Source: Cylicocyclus nassatus (taxonomy: Eukaryota; Nematoda; Chromadorea; Rhabditida; Strongylidae). From it: 64,000 nucleotides of DNA. Location of the stretch: contig CATQJL010000316.1 in assembly GCA_958299035.1 (NCBI GenBank), positions 11,812,347-11,876,346 of the forward strand, written 5' to 3'. A program made the position numbers and the translations under genes. The notes under the pieces are model-generated. The model was not told the DNA's origin, ran no database searches, and worked only from the letters and a program-made list of their open reading frames with translations. Of the stretch, positions 31,240 through 42,759 are shown in pieces; position 1 is the first letter of the stretch, and every line of letters starts with the position of its first letter.

Positions 31240-32587
31240 GTCCCCCCTGGGCATAAGTGTCGTCCCGAGTCCGTGTTTCCAACTTGGATGTCGATACATG
31301 TGACCGCGTCCTGGCTCCGGTCCTCGTAGTGTTCTGCCTGGTCCGCGTGGTGCGTGTCCTCTTCTTCCAGTTGAACTTCGATCATGTAATCGATATCCAT
31401 ATCCAACATGTGAACGATTCCATACTGGTGACGGTCCGCTTCACTATGTCTGTTCTCCTTCTGCTCATGTACCTGCGTGAGCGGCTCTAAGGGCATGTCC
31501 CCTTTGACGTAATCAACCAGCGTGCTCAGAAAATCCCATATCCCGTGCGTGGATATCCTGTCCATTCATTTTTCCTCGATCGTATTCCTACCGCAAGTGC
31601 TGGCTCGGTCACAGAGGGGGCTTGCGGTATCTTCGTTACGAGGTTCGCTCTAGTGGCGTACGCGGCTTCTCTCACTGTGTTCATCAAGTCAATCACTTTC
31701 AATCGCATCGCTTCCCAGTCAGCTTCACCTCGTGGTGGTGCAACCGCGACAATCTTTGAGCCTCCTCGTGCTGCATTGGTGAAGGCCATGCTGCCTCATC
31801 CACTCTCCTTCAGGTGGCACTTCATTGCACGTAGGTCCAACAAAAATTATGTTGTGGGGCTCTTGGACTTCCCGAAGCATCTTGCAGATATCCGACAGAC
31901 TCTTATAGATGAATGGCGTAGTGTTTTCCCCAAACCGCACTGCGTGCTTGAACCATGTTAATCCTTGAGGTAACAAGAATATAGCCTTTTCTTTCTTCTT
32001 TTCGACTCTGACATCTGTCCACGAATTCGTCGTCGCAAATCGAACATCTTCGTTCATCAGAGAGTTTACTTGGTCGAGCGTTGATCCCGAGTTGCCATCG
32101 TGTCGCATTAATAAACTGCTGCCATCGTGGTGCATCAAATCCCGCATCGTATGAGACAGTGGCGTTTGAAGTAGACGTAGGCCTTCTGGGATCCCGAGGT
32201 TGTTACAAAAACGCAGTTCTTGTCCCTCATCAAGAAATTCCTTTTGTCGGCATCTCGTTCTTGTTCGAAGATTGATATATATCGGGGCAATGAAAAGATG
32301 CTTGTGACTGGCAATGTCGATATCACTGGATTTACACCAGGGACCACGTCGCCAAAGGTCTTCCCCTTTATGTCGCACTCGAACTCGTCTTCGCCGGGTA
32401 TTCTTCCCGCGCACTTGTGAAAAAAAGTTAACGCGGAATTATCCGAGATGTCTGACGATGTTGCCCTGCAAAAAATAGCATTACTCTTATTGTTTGTAGG
32501 CGCTAACTTTTTCCTACCCCATCTTTTTGTTTTTGTTTGGATTTGTTTATCGCCTATTTCTTTCGGTACTTTTATCAGCATGTCATA
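31240..32587 (-). pseudogene. Extra coding region after gypsy integrase
   Basis: The integrase tail ends at a TAA (32588-32590) and the same frame resumes (YDMLIKVPKEIGDKQIQTK), so the stop probably interrupts a longer polyprotein. About 450 codons follow over several frames: KTFGDVVPGVNPVIST, FSLPRYISIFEQERDADKRN, LGIPEGLRLLQTPLS, FKHAVRFGENTTPFIYKSLS, IIFVGPTCNEVPPEGEWMRQ and MAFTNAARGGSKIVAVAPPR, ending with an Asp/Glu/His-rich tail. No transmembrane segment, signal peptide or known domain is apparent, so it does not look like an envelope protein. I do not recognise the family. Confidence 0.5.
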
Positions 32588-33768
32588 TTAGACTCTGATA
32601 GGCTCATCGTTACTGTTTAATCGCGATAAAAGTGCTGAATTTTCACTGACTTCCAACACTCTAAAGGGACCATTCCATTCATTACAGAGCTTAGGGTATT
32701 TTCCTACGCTTTTTTCACGCGGCAGCTTAACAAACACTCTGTCACCTACCCCTGGGTACTCTTTTTGCCCAACATTGAATCTTTCATCGTAACTTTCCTT
32801 CATTTTAACTCTCATCTCTGAGTTATGCTCCTGCACTGACTTCTGAATCATCTCTATGCTAGCTAGAAGCTCATGTTTATAATCTTCAAAATCTACATGG
32901 TTAAATAGAGTTTTCTTGGGGAATTACTTTAGACGGGAATCTAGGATCGAATGCGTGTAGTATATAAAAGAGACTTTCACCTGTAGCTTCATGCGGAGAT
33001 GAGTTATATGCAAAAACCACCATTGGTAACAATCTATCGCATTCCGCAGGTACAATTGTCTTTTTCTTTAGCATCCTGGTCAGTACGCCAATGACTCTTT
33101 CTGTGATACCGTTCTCCCGTGGGTTATAACCCTTGGTCACGGATTGGTCTATGCCCACGATATCACAGATTTCCGACAGAACATTGTTTACAAACTCCGG
33201 TCCTTGATCGGAGTGTATTGCTTTGGGCCAGCGGCAACCTCCGCACACCCATCTTTCAAAGAAAGTTCTCGCTACTGTTTCAGCTTTCTTGTCTGCAATG
33301 GGGTACGCTCCCACGAATTTGGAGATGTGATCAATCACTACTAATGCGTACTTATTTCCCCTTTCTGTGCGTCCTAACTCCACCAAATCCATGCCTACCA
33401 GCCTAAACGGTGCGTTGGTCACGATTGGCTTGAGTGGAGGAGTACTCTTTTTGTGGACTCTTGTCAAAAAACACTTTGTACAAGCTTTTGTCTACTTTCC
33501 CAGATCTTCTCGCATTCCATTCCAGAAAAAAATCTTTTCTCAGCTTCCTGTACAACTTCTTTGCATTTAGGTGTCCTGCTAATGCACCTGAATGTGTTTC
33601 GTCGAACAACTCTTCTCTCTTGGACTTTGGGACGACTTTTAGCGGCTTGTCCCCGTCCATCATTATGAGCAGTCCTTCGCTTATAAAGAAATCTGCTACA
33701 TAGAGTTTTTTTTCCGTATCTTGGTAGTTGGATTTATTTTTCCATGCTACCTTGTTCCAGTCCTTCAA
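32588..33768 (-). pseudogene. Gypsy integrase
   Basis: The zinc-binding region holds HSGALAGHLNAKKLYRKL (about 33585-33530). The catalytic core (33467-32901) has VGMDLVELG and a second Asp in IHSDQGPEFVNN. The Glu lies in GYNPRENGITERVIGVL, completing the D,D-35-E pattern. The tail (32851-32588) has GDRVFVKLPREK and NEWNGPFRVLEVSENSALL, the GPY/F-type module of Ty3/gypsy integrases. A frameshift separates the zinc finger from the core near 33440, and another lies near 32880. Confidence 0.85.
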
Positions 33769-35312
33769 AGATCTTTGTATAGTCTTTGTCTTTTTTCAAC
33801 TCTTCCAGCCATTCTCTGTCGGCTTGTACAGTGCACACAACTGTGGCATTCTCTTCGCAACATGCTGTATCTACCGGAACAGCTGTGCGCGATAATGCGT
33901 CTGCCACCGCGTTTGTGCTTCCCTTGACATACTGTATTTCTAGATTGTAATTCTGTACTTCTAGTGCCCATCTTAGCACTCTTGCAGAAATTGCTGTCCT
34001 TTTGAACAGACTTGTAAGAGGCAAATAGTCTGTTCTGACTATAGTCTTCATTCCATAGACAAAGAAATGAAACTCTTCAAAACAAAAACTAGGGCTAGGG
34101 CTTCCAGATCTGTTATGTGGTATTTGCTTTCGGCTTCAGTCAACCCTCTTGAAGCAAAGTATACGGGATGCAACATCTTATCAGTGCTCTCCTGACATAA
34201 TACTGCACCCAAACCTTCCACGCAGGCATCAGTATAGATTATAAACGGACGAGTTCCTTCTTTTGCTGCATTCACATCTGGCTGGGCTAACACTGGTGCT
34301 GTACTCAGCTTTTGTTTCAAGATCTCGAATGCTTCTTCTTCTTCCTGCGACCATTTTTAAGGGCTCTTGGTACTTGTGAGTGTGTACAACAGCGTAGCTA
34401 TCTTCGAAAAATTCAATATGAATTTCCGATAGTATGCAGCCATACCAAGAAAAGTAGGAGCTCCTTTAGCTTCGTTGGAGCAGGATACTCGACAAGCTTC
34501 TTTACTTTATCCGGGTCGGTATGCACGCCTTTGCCATCGATTATATGACCGAGGAAAACCACTTGCGGCTTCCGAAGTTCGCATTTCTGCGGCTTCAGCT
34601 TGAGATTTACCTTTCTCAAAGCTTTCAGGACAAGCTCGAGGACGGCATAGTGTCTCTCCAACAAATCCGTAGCAATCAAGATGTCGTCTATGCACACAAA
34701 GACCCCCTTGTCTTTCACTCCAGAGCCCTCCAATACCATATCCATCATTCGTTGGAACTCAGCAGGGCTGATTGCCAATCCAAACGGCAAGACTTCAAAC
34801 TCGAAAAGGCCTTCACTGGTGGTAAAAGCACTTTTCCTTTTTGCCTCTGCAGATAAGCGGATCTGCCAATATCCTGATATCATATCCAGGGTTGAGAAAT
34901 ACTTTTTCCCCACTCAAACTCTGCAGTATCAGATCGATGGAAGGCAGGGGATAGGAATCATGCTTGGTAACTTTGTTTACTTCCCTGTAGTCTACGCAAA
35001 GCCTTAGCGTTCCGTCTTTCTTCTTCACTAAGAGCATTGGCGAGGCCCAATCAGATCGGCTTCTGCGTACTATTCCTCTTTCTTCCAGATCTTGATAATC
35101 TGTTTGAATTCTTGACGTGCTCCTAGAGGCACAGGTCTCGTCTTCTGCTTAATTGGCGGATGATTCCCCGTGTCGATGTTGTGCGTCACCAGGACTGTTT
35201 GGGTTAAATCAAAGTCGTTCACAGCGAACACGTTTGAGTACTCCTTAACCAGGTACAGTAAAGGTTTTGGCCGTTTCTCACTCCTTGGAAGTGCTTTCAT
35301 TACGTCTTGCAT
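33734..35312 (-). pseudogene. Gypsy reverse transcriptase and RNase H
   Basis: RT starts with VTHNIDTGNHPPIKQKTRPV (35180 region), then KKDGTLRLCVDYREVNKVT (about 35020-34965) and FSTLDMISGYWQIRL (about 34895-34855) with the first catalytic Asp. It continues through LPFGLAISPAEFQRMMD to the active site FVCIDDILIA (about 34695-34665), where most relatives have YVDD. The RNase H (34320-33734) has FIIYTDACVEGLGAVLCQ, TDLEALALV and ADALSR. Frameshifts occur near 34910 and 34330-34420, and a stop/indel near 35070. Confidence 0.85.
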
Positions 35313-35567
35313 TCTCTGTTCCTCTGTCTTATTACTCGTTTTTGAAGATTTAATACACCAGTTGGTTCAAGCCACTGCTGTCGACCCAGTCACCTTCTTC
35401 AAACTCTCCGATAGCTTGCCCTTTCTACAGCACCATCGGTTCGCTACTTTTATTTGTAACGGGTATTCTTGTCTCGCCTTCTGCTAACTGTTTGCACCCT
35501 CCATCTGGTATCTTTTCCGAATTTGAGCAGAACATGCATGTTGGGCTTCCTTGCATGTACGATACCG

Positions 35568-36386
35568 TTACCACTTTGTTGCTCCTGGTGGCATATACGT
35601 CCGCTTCTTCACTATAGCTGAGCATGCTTTTGATTTATCCTTAGCATCTATGAACAGGTCGCCATTGATATCATTACGCATCACCCTGAGGCCAAACTTG
35701 CCCAACACGTTTGTTCCCAGTATGAAGATGTCCTTCAAGGATCTGCTCACGTACAGAGCAATCTTCTCGGTCTTGCCAAAGACTTCCATCGGCATTCTGA
35801 TCGCGTCCAAAGTCTCCATCTTATTACCAGAAGCATCCCGTATCGTAACTTCTCTCATTCCTGGGACTCTTTCTACAGTTGAGTCCAGATCAATTCCCTT
35901 TACATCGGCCTGTTTGAAAAGATTCAGTGGCGCTATGGATGTTTCTGAACCAGTATCGATAAGAGCTTCTACTTTCATGTTCATCGCTTTTGCCGGGACC
36001 AGTAGCTTCTTGCCGACAAACTGGTGTGCATTCTGCTTGTTACTCAAGGTGGCACACAACCAACTATGAAGGACGGTCGAAAACGATGACGTCTCGTTCT
36101 CGCCACCTTGCTTTGAAGATTCCTTTCTGGTCTTTGGCTGCATGCATTGTCTGGCTTTGTGTCCCGCTTTCCCACAATTAAAACAATGCTTGGTGTCTTC
36201 TGTACCGGGTAGCCATTTCCGGATACTTTCTTCTTCCACAGTCATTCTATCCTTCCTGTGGTGTTCCGTGCCCACTTTTTCCGGGTTTACCTCCCTTTTT
36301 GATGCTGTTGGTGTGTCCAAGTGCATCCTTTTATGGTGTGCAATTTTATCATGTTTCCCTTCTTTTCTGCTCAGATTTCTTTCCAA
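35568..36386 (-). pseudogene. Gypsy nucleocapsid zinc knuckle and aspartic protease
   Basis: One 272-codon open stretch. CFNCGKAGHKARQC is a canonical CCHC zinc knuckle (about 36190-36145). The protease active site is ALIDTGSETSIAP (about 35967-35930), with intact DTGS. ILGTNVLGKFGLRV (about 35720-35680) matches the conserved ILG segment near the protease C-terminus. It sits between Gag and RT as in Ty3/gypsy. Confidence 0.85.
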
Positions 36387-36408
36387 TCTTAACGCCGCTT
36401 CCTTGACT

Positions 36409-37726
36409 CTATCGTAGACTAGTTTCGATAGCTTCAGCCAAGATATAACTGCCCTCCCATTTAGCTAATTGGGAATATAGGATTTCTGCTTTTTGGAGTG
36501 ACACTCCTTGCATTTCTTCATCAGGATAGGCTTGATTTGCCGTTCTCTCCAATAAAAAGCAGAAATCACTCACTGATTGGTTATCCTTCATTTTCAAATT
36601 CCTTAACATTGCCAGGGCTTTTACACTATATGTGTTCCCCCCTTCGGATAACCTTTCTTTCTTGGCCTGAATAACCTTATCAAAGGGCCCTCTTTTACGC
36701 TTCGCGGTAACGTTTCAGATAGGTTTAGGGCTTCCCTTCTCAGAAAATTCTCAAAAAGCTGTTTCAAGCTATGGTCATCACAGTACCTCCTAGGGTATTT
36801 AATCAAAAACCCTTTTATGAACTGCTTGAAACTCTCTGTTGGTTTAGGCACTGTGTTTGCTAACATAAAGTCCTTCATGGTAAACTCAACATCAGAGTTA
36901 CTTCCCTTTTTAGTTGTCCAATGAACCGTTCGCCCACCTGTGTCCAACAGATGTGCACGGTCATTGTCTAAGCTTGGCCTGAGCATACGCGAGGAGCAAC
37001 TCGGGGTCGTGGCCAGCACAGTACTGCTCGAGGTCGGCCCTTGGTTTTGTAACGAAACCATATAGTCTTCTTTGCCTATGTTTGCAAATCTTTCATATTT
37101 GCTTTTCAATAATGTATGCTCACGATTACCTTCCGTATCCGTCTCCCTGTGAGAATCGTTGTCGGACTGATCCGTATTGGCTGCACGATAGCTGCGGGCT
37201 TTGCCCATGTTCCGAACTTTAGCCGTGAGACGTTGGACCTGTAATTGCAAGTCTTGCAGTTCATAGAATTCCGCACATTTCCTTTTGTATGTCTGTGCCT
37301 ACATGCCAGTGTTCTGCACAAAGCTGCGATCTAACTAGACTGAGCAAGCTTTTTGTCAAGGCAATGTTCTAATTTTTCTGCGGCTAGCAGCTTTGCTTGA
37401 GTGAAAATTTCAAAAACTTCGGGCTCTACGCGTACCTGCTCAGCGGTCAACTTTGGCGCTTATTCTTTCCATTACTACTTTGATTTCTTGCTCAAGATTA
37501 TGTATCTGCTGGTCTACCATATTCATCATGGCGTCTCTACGCTTATTACCTAGGCGGAATAGGCTGCTTACTCTTTCTCTCATTCTTCTCTCACTAGGTT
37601 CAGGCAATTAGTCAATTCCTTGTGATTTCCTGCTGTAATAGGAGACTGTGCTCTTACCTCCGTTTCCGTGACTTTGTCTCCGGTACTGTCACGCTGTTCG
37701 CTGTGCTCGTCACGCTCGGAACTCAT
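36409..37726 (-). pseudogene. Gypsy Gag
   Basis: The start is set at the ATG at 37726 (MSSERDEHSEQ), because it is the first ATG after the 5' untranslated region. A stop follows 48 codons later and coding text resumes as MRERVSSLFRLGNKRRD and QQIHNLEQEIKVVMERI, a likely coiled coil. The 37250-36621 block and the 36609-36409 block (MKDNQSVSDFCFLLERTANQ) carry capsid-like features. Several frameshifts. It leads directly to the zinc knuckle. Confidence 0.7.
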
Positions 37727-38234
37727 CCTTTATTCAGCCTTGATCTGCAACAGAGATTTTGAATGACTGCAAAATCCAAGAATTCTTCGATGCAAAACGT
37801 ACGGTACACGATGCCAAACAGAACAACCAGAATTTCACACAGTATGACTCTGTTGATACTGGCTACGCCTTTGCGGTAGCAGTCTTTCTTTTGCGGCCTG
37901 AGGCACGCTTTCTCTGTCTTACTCTGTTCTCGCGGTTTATGGCGCGCGTTCTTTTGTCGCTTTCGCGGCCTAAGGCGCGCGATATGTTCACTTTCAATCG
38001 ACCGTTAAGGGATCGATGAGCTATGCGGGGTCTAAGCGGCCGCTTTTCTGATCAATATGGGGAAACAAATGCCCCAACTCTCTATGGATTGAACCGGATA
38101 GAGTTATGCAGGGTTTTAACCGCCGCTTTGAATTACTAATTCGAAGGTTTTCAAACGCCCCGAATTTCAGCTTCTCTTGGAAGGTCTGGGACGCTTTCAC
38201 GGTTGTTATAGCTGAGTCAGCGGTTCGGCCTCCA
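37727..38234 (-). other. Gypsy 5' untranslated region with PBS candidate
   Basis: About 500 bases between the 5' LTR and Gag. TGGAGGCCGAACCG (minus strand, 38234-38221) directly follows the LTR end and starts with TGG as primer-binding sites do. Repeats of GCGGCCTGAGGC / GCGGCCTAAGGCGCGC lie at 37893-37981. No protein seen. Confidence 0.6.
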
Positions 38235-38584
38235 AGTAACGGACGGACAGATCCGCAGGTTCCACTGACCCAGCACAACCGTTTGAAACAAAAATGGTTT
38301 ATCAAAATGGCAGACCAGAGAGGTTGAACATAACAAAAATATGAGAACAATAACAAGAGAAAATGAAAGGCTAGAAAGGATGAGAGAAACAAAGATCAGA
38401 TCACAATCGAACGAATCAACAACCTGAGACCGCAACCTGAGATATGGTGCAGCGTATGCCTCACAACTACGCTTTATGGTCTCACACTTAAAAAAAACTA
38501 GACTGCTAGAAAAACCTAAAATATCTAACTAATTCAATCTAACCTAATTCTAACCTAAGTAAACAAGGCCTAGACTTAGCTACA
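38235..38584 (-). repeat. 5' LTR of the gypsy element
   Basis: 350 bp matching 30891-31238. Minus-strand ends TGTAGC and TTACT; the usual TG...CA end is not present at the 3' side. Confidence 0.9.
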
Positions 38585-41275
38585 CATTGCTTGTATTCAG
38601 GAGACCAGATGGAAGGGTGAAAGGGCACGGGATATCTGAGATGGTTACAAACATCTGTACAAAGGAACGAACAACAACAGGAACGGTGTCGGTATAGTTT
38701 GAAGCGTTGAGGAGCAGAATCATGGCTGTAGATCGACTGAGTGACGTCTCATGGGTAACTAGATACCGGGAAGAGAGTACTTCGAATAACGACCTATGCA
38801 CCACAAGCAGGCTACGAAGAAGCGGAAAAGGAGGAATTCTGGCAAATGCTTGATGACTACGTCAGCTCGATACCATATGAAGAAATGCTTCTCATCGGTG
38901 CAAATCTCAATGGGCACGTAGGAGAACAACGGAGCGGTCTACAGAAGTGCCACGGCAATCACGGGTACGGAACGCGTAATGATGAAGGAGAAGTATCCTG
39001 TAAATTCGCTACAGCTCATGATTAGCCTTGGCAAACACATACCATACTTCATCAAGAAGACCAATCACCTCGTCACGTATGCCAGTGGTGGACGCAAATC
39101 GCAGATAGACTTCTGGATTGTACGGTACAACGAGCTGAAGTACGTGAAAGACAGCAAAGTCATCTCAGGTGAAGACTGCGTGCCACAGCATCGGCCACTA
39201 ATTCAACATATCAATAGACAGGAAAACGAGGGCTACGACAGAAGCTAAAGTACGAATCAAGTGGTGGAAACTCAAGAACGACGCCCGCACAAGAACGTTA
39301 ATGGAATCTGCCCTGGCATAAGTGGGAAGTAATCCAAATCATTCCTGGACAAATCTGAAGAACAACATCCATCAGATAGCTGGCGATCTACTTGGGCCAC
39401 GAAGCCAAAAAAGGAGGAAGCTTGACAAGGAAACATGGTGGTGGAACGATGAAGTGCAGCTAGTGATAAAAAGCAAGAAGATGGTGTACAGAGCATGACA
39501 AAAGAGAAGGACAGAAGATGCACACCAGAAGTACCTGGAAGCGAAACATGAAGCCAAGAAGAGAGTCGGAGAAGCGGAAGAAGCATACGTAGCAGAACTG
39601 TATGGCAAACTGCGTACTCGCGAAGGTGAACGAGAAGTATATCGGATCGCTAGAAGAAGGGTAAATGCCGCAAAAGACGTTGAACACTTCTACCACATCA
39701 AGGACGCGCACGGAAGAATTCTGAGGAAGTCGCAGGAGATCAAGGAAAGATGGAGAGAGCACTTCGCAAAGATGGCGTCAGCTAGCAACAAATATGCGTC
39801 CAATTAACATCCGAACCCATGAACGTACCGCCAAAATGAACACAAAGAACGTCAAGGCGACAGGCCCCAACGACATCCCCCAGCGAGTTCCGGAAACAGT
39901 GTGAGCAAACTGAAGTTTCATGGTTAACGCGTCTTCTAAATCAGATAGTCGAGTCGAAGAATATCCCAGATGATTGGCGCAGAAGCACGACGGTACCGAT
40001 ATGGAAGAATAAGGACGACGTAGTTGACTGCTCCACCTACCGACCTATCCGTCTCATGTACCACACGCTGAAGATCTTCAAAAGAATACTAGAGATGCGA
40101 CTTCAAAGTATCGTGATACTGGCCTTCAACCAGTGCGGGTTCGTGAAAGGATGCAGTACGACAGATGCCATTCACACCGTCAGAATGGTGATGGAGAGAA
40201 GCAGAGAAAAGCAATGTGAGCTCCACGCGGCATTCTTGGATCTTGAGAAGGCATTCGACAGAGTATCGCACTACGTAATATGGTGGGCACTGCGGAAGCA
40301 CGAGGTACCAGAAGAATATGTTCGGTGGGTCAGAATGATATACAAGGATGCCACCAGCTACGTAAGGACAGCAGCAGGACGCACAGAAGACTGCCACATA
40401 AATGTTGGTGTACTTCAAGGATCCGTACTCTCTCCTCTACTCTTCATCACAGTGATGGACACGATAGTCAGAAGCTTCGTAAATTCACCTCCTTGCGTCA
40501 TGTACGCAGATGATGTGCTCCTAATGGCAAGAAGCAGGAAGGAATTGGAGACGGACGTAGCAATGTGGAAAGAACAGCTCGAACTACACGGTCTGAAGAT
40601 CAACACCGCAAGACAGAATACATGGAGCTGGGACTTCAAACACCAGAGACGATCCAGATTGCAGGCACGCAGATCAAGAAGACCACGTCCTTAAAATACC
40701 TAGGAAGTCGCATCGCCGCAGACGGCACGCTTGAAGACGAAATAACCAGTCGTATAAACGCAGCATGGCTGAAATGGAGAAGTCTCACAGGAGTGCTATG
40801 CGATAAACGGATGCCGCTCAAGCTAAAATCCCAGATGTACCGCACTGTCATCCGCCCAACTGCGCTGTATGAAAGTGAGTGTTGGCCGTGCACACGGAGG
40901 ATGAACGAAGGCTTGGAGTGATGGAAACACGCATGCTACGATGGACGATGGGTGTCACGCTGTTCGACAACGTCACTAATGGTACCATTTGCGCAACGAT
41001 GAAAGTGGCCCCAATAACCAAGAAAGTGCAAGAAAGGAGGCTGAGATGGTATGGCCATGTCAGAAGGCGAGAGGAAGAACACATCACAAGACTAGCGATG
41101 ATAGTAGAGGTCCCCGATAGACGACCAAGAGGAAGACCTAAGTTGCGATGGACAGACAAAGTCAAGTCAGACCTGAGAGAGCTTGGAATAGAAGATCGTC
41201 ATGCATTAGACCGTGAAACATGGAGGAGACTAATAAGAGCGTCGGACCCCGTATGGGAATAATGCAAGGCTAATA
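38585..41275 (+). pseudogene. RTE-like LINE, 3' part: endonuclease rest, RT and C-terminal region
   Basis: It resumes the endonuclease with IACIQETRWK (the QE metal-binding motif), then many stops up to about 39850. ATGPNDIP (about 39860) opens RT, followed by FLDLEKAFDRVSHYVIWW (about 40234-40287), GVLQGSVLSPLLF (about 40405-40443) and the active site MYADDVLLMA (40501-40530). The C-terminal block has LKYLGSRIAADG (frame-shifted near 40600), then RRLRWYGHVRRREEE and RRPRGRPKLRWTDKV (41038-41160), typical of RTE/RTE-X LINEs. It ends at a TAA (41260-41262) with a very short A-rich tail (AATAAAAATAAA, about 41270-41281). Confidence 0.85.
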
Positions 41276-41282
41276 AAAATAA

Positions 41283-41944
41283 ATTTCATACGCACAAGGC
41301 ATGCCAATTCAAAACAGTTGATGAAAAATCAAGAACATAGCAACAGAAAACGGCAATGAAACATTCACTGAGTTAGCTCATGCCCAGCTCACGGCACAGG
41401 TTCAATGGAGTCTGTCCCATGCCTCTTGCTCGCAGCAAAATGCTCTGTTGATAAAACAAATTCTCTTTCGATTCTACTCTTCCGTATCCTCCCCCCCCCC
41501 TTCACCTCTTCCCCGCCTCCCTGGCCCAGCATTCCCCTCCACCTCTTTAACATAAAATTCCCTGCGAAAAGGGTTAATCTTTGTTCCTTAATGTATTTGT
41601 CGAGTCATATCAGTTATCAGCTTCATTATTAGTACAAAGACGTTATTGCAAGTAACAAAATCTACATTATCTAACAAAAGCCTCATTTCTTTTCGAGTTC
41701 GTGCAAGCTACTATTTACCCTAATTTCACGCGTATGAGACGGACTTTTTCGAATTTTCAAGCGAGCCGCTCGACCGCTTCACTGTACTCCGGAAAGAAAC
41801 CTTACATCGCACGATTCTCTCAAGCAATATACAGCACGTTATAGGGTTCCTTGGTTGTAAAGTTCTTTGGCTTGCCTGGGCTGGTTGATTTTGGAAAAAA
41901 ATCCCCCGCGCCTCATGATTTATGATTTATGATTTATTTGCCTT
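41283..41944. other. Intergenic, no gene seen
   Basis: It contains a C-run (41491-41501) and a TGATTTATGATTTATGATTT repeat at about 41918-41937. GGTTCAATGG at about 41399 resembles a B-box but has no A-box partner. Confidence 0.4.
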
Positions 41945-42187
41945 TCATGTTATCACAATATGCGGCACCCAAACAAAACTGATCCATTTTTTTAACGTGA
42001 GTGATCTTACTCTTTGCCAATTGCAAGTGCCTACCTTCTTCTGAAATTTGTCTTCCATCTCGTTAGGGCTAGTATATCGAGTCGTGCTCTCCTCAGGGCT
42101 TCTTGCAGTTTTTTGTCGGACTTTGTTTAACAGGCGTCTCACGTTGAATGTTCCGATGTCTATACAGTCGTTGTTGGGGTGGAACAT
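41945..42187 (-). pseudogene. Second LINE endonuclease fragment
   Basis: The minus-strand frame begins with CIDIGTFNVRRLLNKVRQ, the opening of an AP-endonuclease domain (the G-T-x-N-V-R core) of an RTE-like LINE distinct from the one at 38585-41275. A frameshift follows and no RT is present. The TGATTTATGATTTATGATTT run at its lower end (41918-41937) may be the repeat tail of another copy. Confidence 0.5.
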
Positions 42188-42550
42188 ACATGATCCTGCT
42201 ATTCCGGGGCTTCCTGGACCAAGGGATTCGACGTCTGGTAGGGTGGGGGAAGATGGGGAAGAGCGGTCAAAATGACCGACCAGTCGAGGGACGTGTAGAA
42301 GATGAACTCCTCCGCGCCTTATACGAGTGAAATTAGGGTAGTCTTAAAACATATTCAGCAGTAGAATCACCTCTTTGATGAACTGCGGTAGAACGAAGGC
42401 GGCGGAATGAACTTCGGACTTGTAGACCTGTAATTTCATCTTCTTTACATCATTGTCTGTGAGAACCCGCGATGGTTTAGTGGCACCAGTATCCTAAAAT
42501 TTGCGAGTTAAGGCAAACATAATGAAAAATACTCGATTGCTATGAAACAT

Positions 42551-42752
42551 GCTAAAGTCGACTGCACGAAATCACTCGCGTCGCTGTAGGCTGAACGCAC
42601 GCGACTGACTGCAACGCAGCTGCCGAGTATGGGCGCTATGATGACTTATGCGCGCGAATGCCAATGTTAGCGCGCAAAAGCTCGCAAGCCTCGCCGTAGG
42701 CCGAACTCGCGCGGGCGTTCAATCCGGACGATTCCGTGCAGTCAACTATATC
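42551..42752. repeat. GC-rich foldback MITE
   Basis: AAAGTCGACTGCACGAAA and TTCCGTGCAGTCAACTATA are inverted ends about 200 bp apart. Inside, TCGCTGTAGGCTGAACGCACG and TCGCCGTAGGCCGAACTCGCG are direct repeats rich in CGCGC. No coding. Confidence 0.6.
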
Positions 42753-42759
42753 TACTCTA

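Larger units (their letters stand above)
30891..38584 (-). mobile_element. Ty3/gypsy LTR retrotransposon (Cer1-like layout) inserted in the LINE
   Basis: Direct repeats 30891-31238 and 38235-38584 are the LTRs. On the minus strand the order is LTR, PBS candidate TGGAGGCCGAACCG (38234-38221), Gag, zinc knuckle, protease, RT, RNase H, integrase (H2C2 and core), an extra C-terminal region, polypurine tract AGGGGGGACA (31248-31239), LTR. Integrase last identifies Ty3/gypsy. Frameshifts and stops break the polyprotein. Flanks rejoin the LINE endonuclease in frame with no clear target duplication. Confidence 0.92.

Noticed and set aside
31240..32587. Retroviral-type envelope gene in the gypsy element
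   Set aside because: No signal peptide, hydrophobic fusion or membrane-anchor segment in any frame; position alone is not enough.
31257..36417. Plus-strand frames across the gypsy element
   Set aside because: Antisense shadows of the minus-strand polyprotein.
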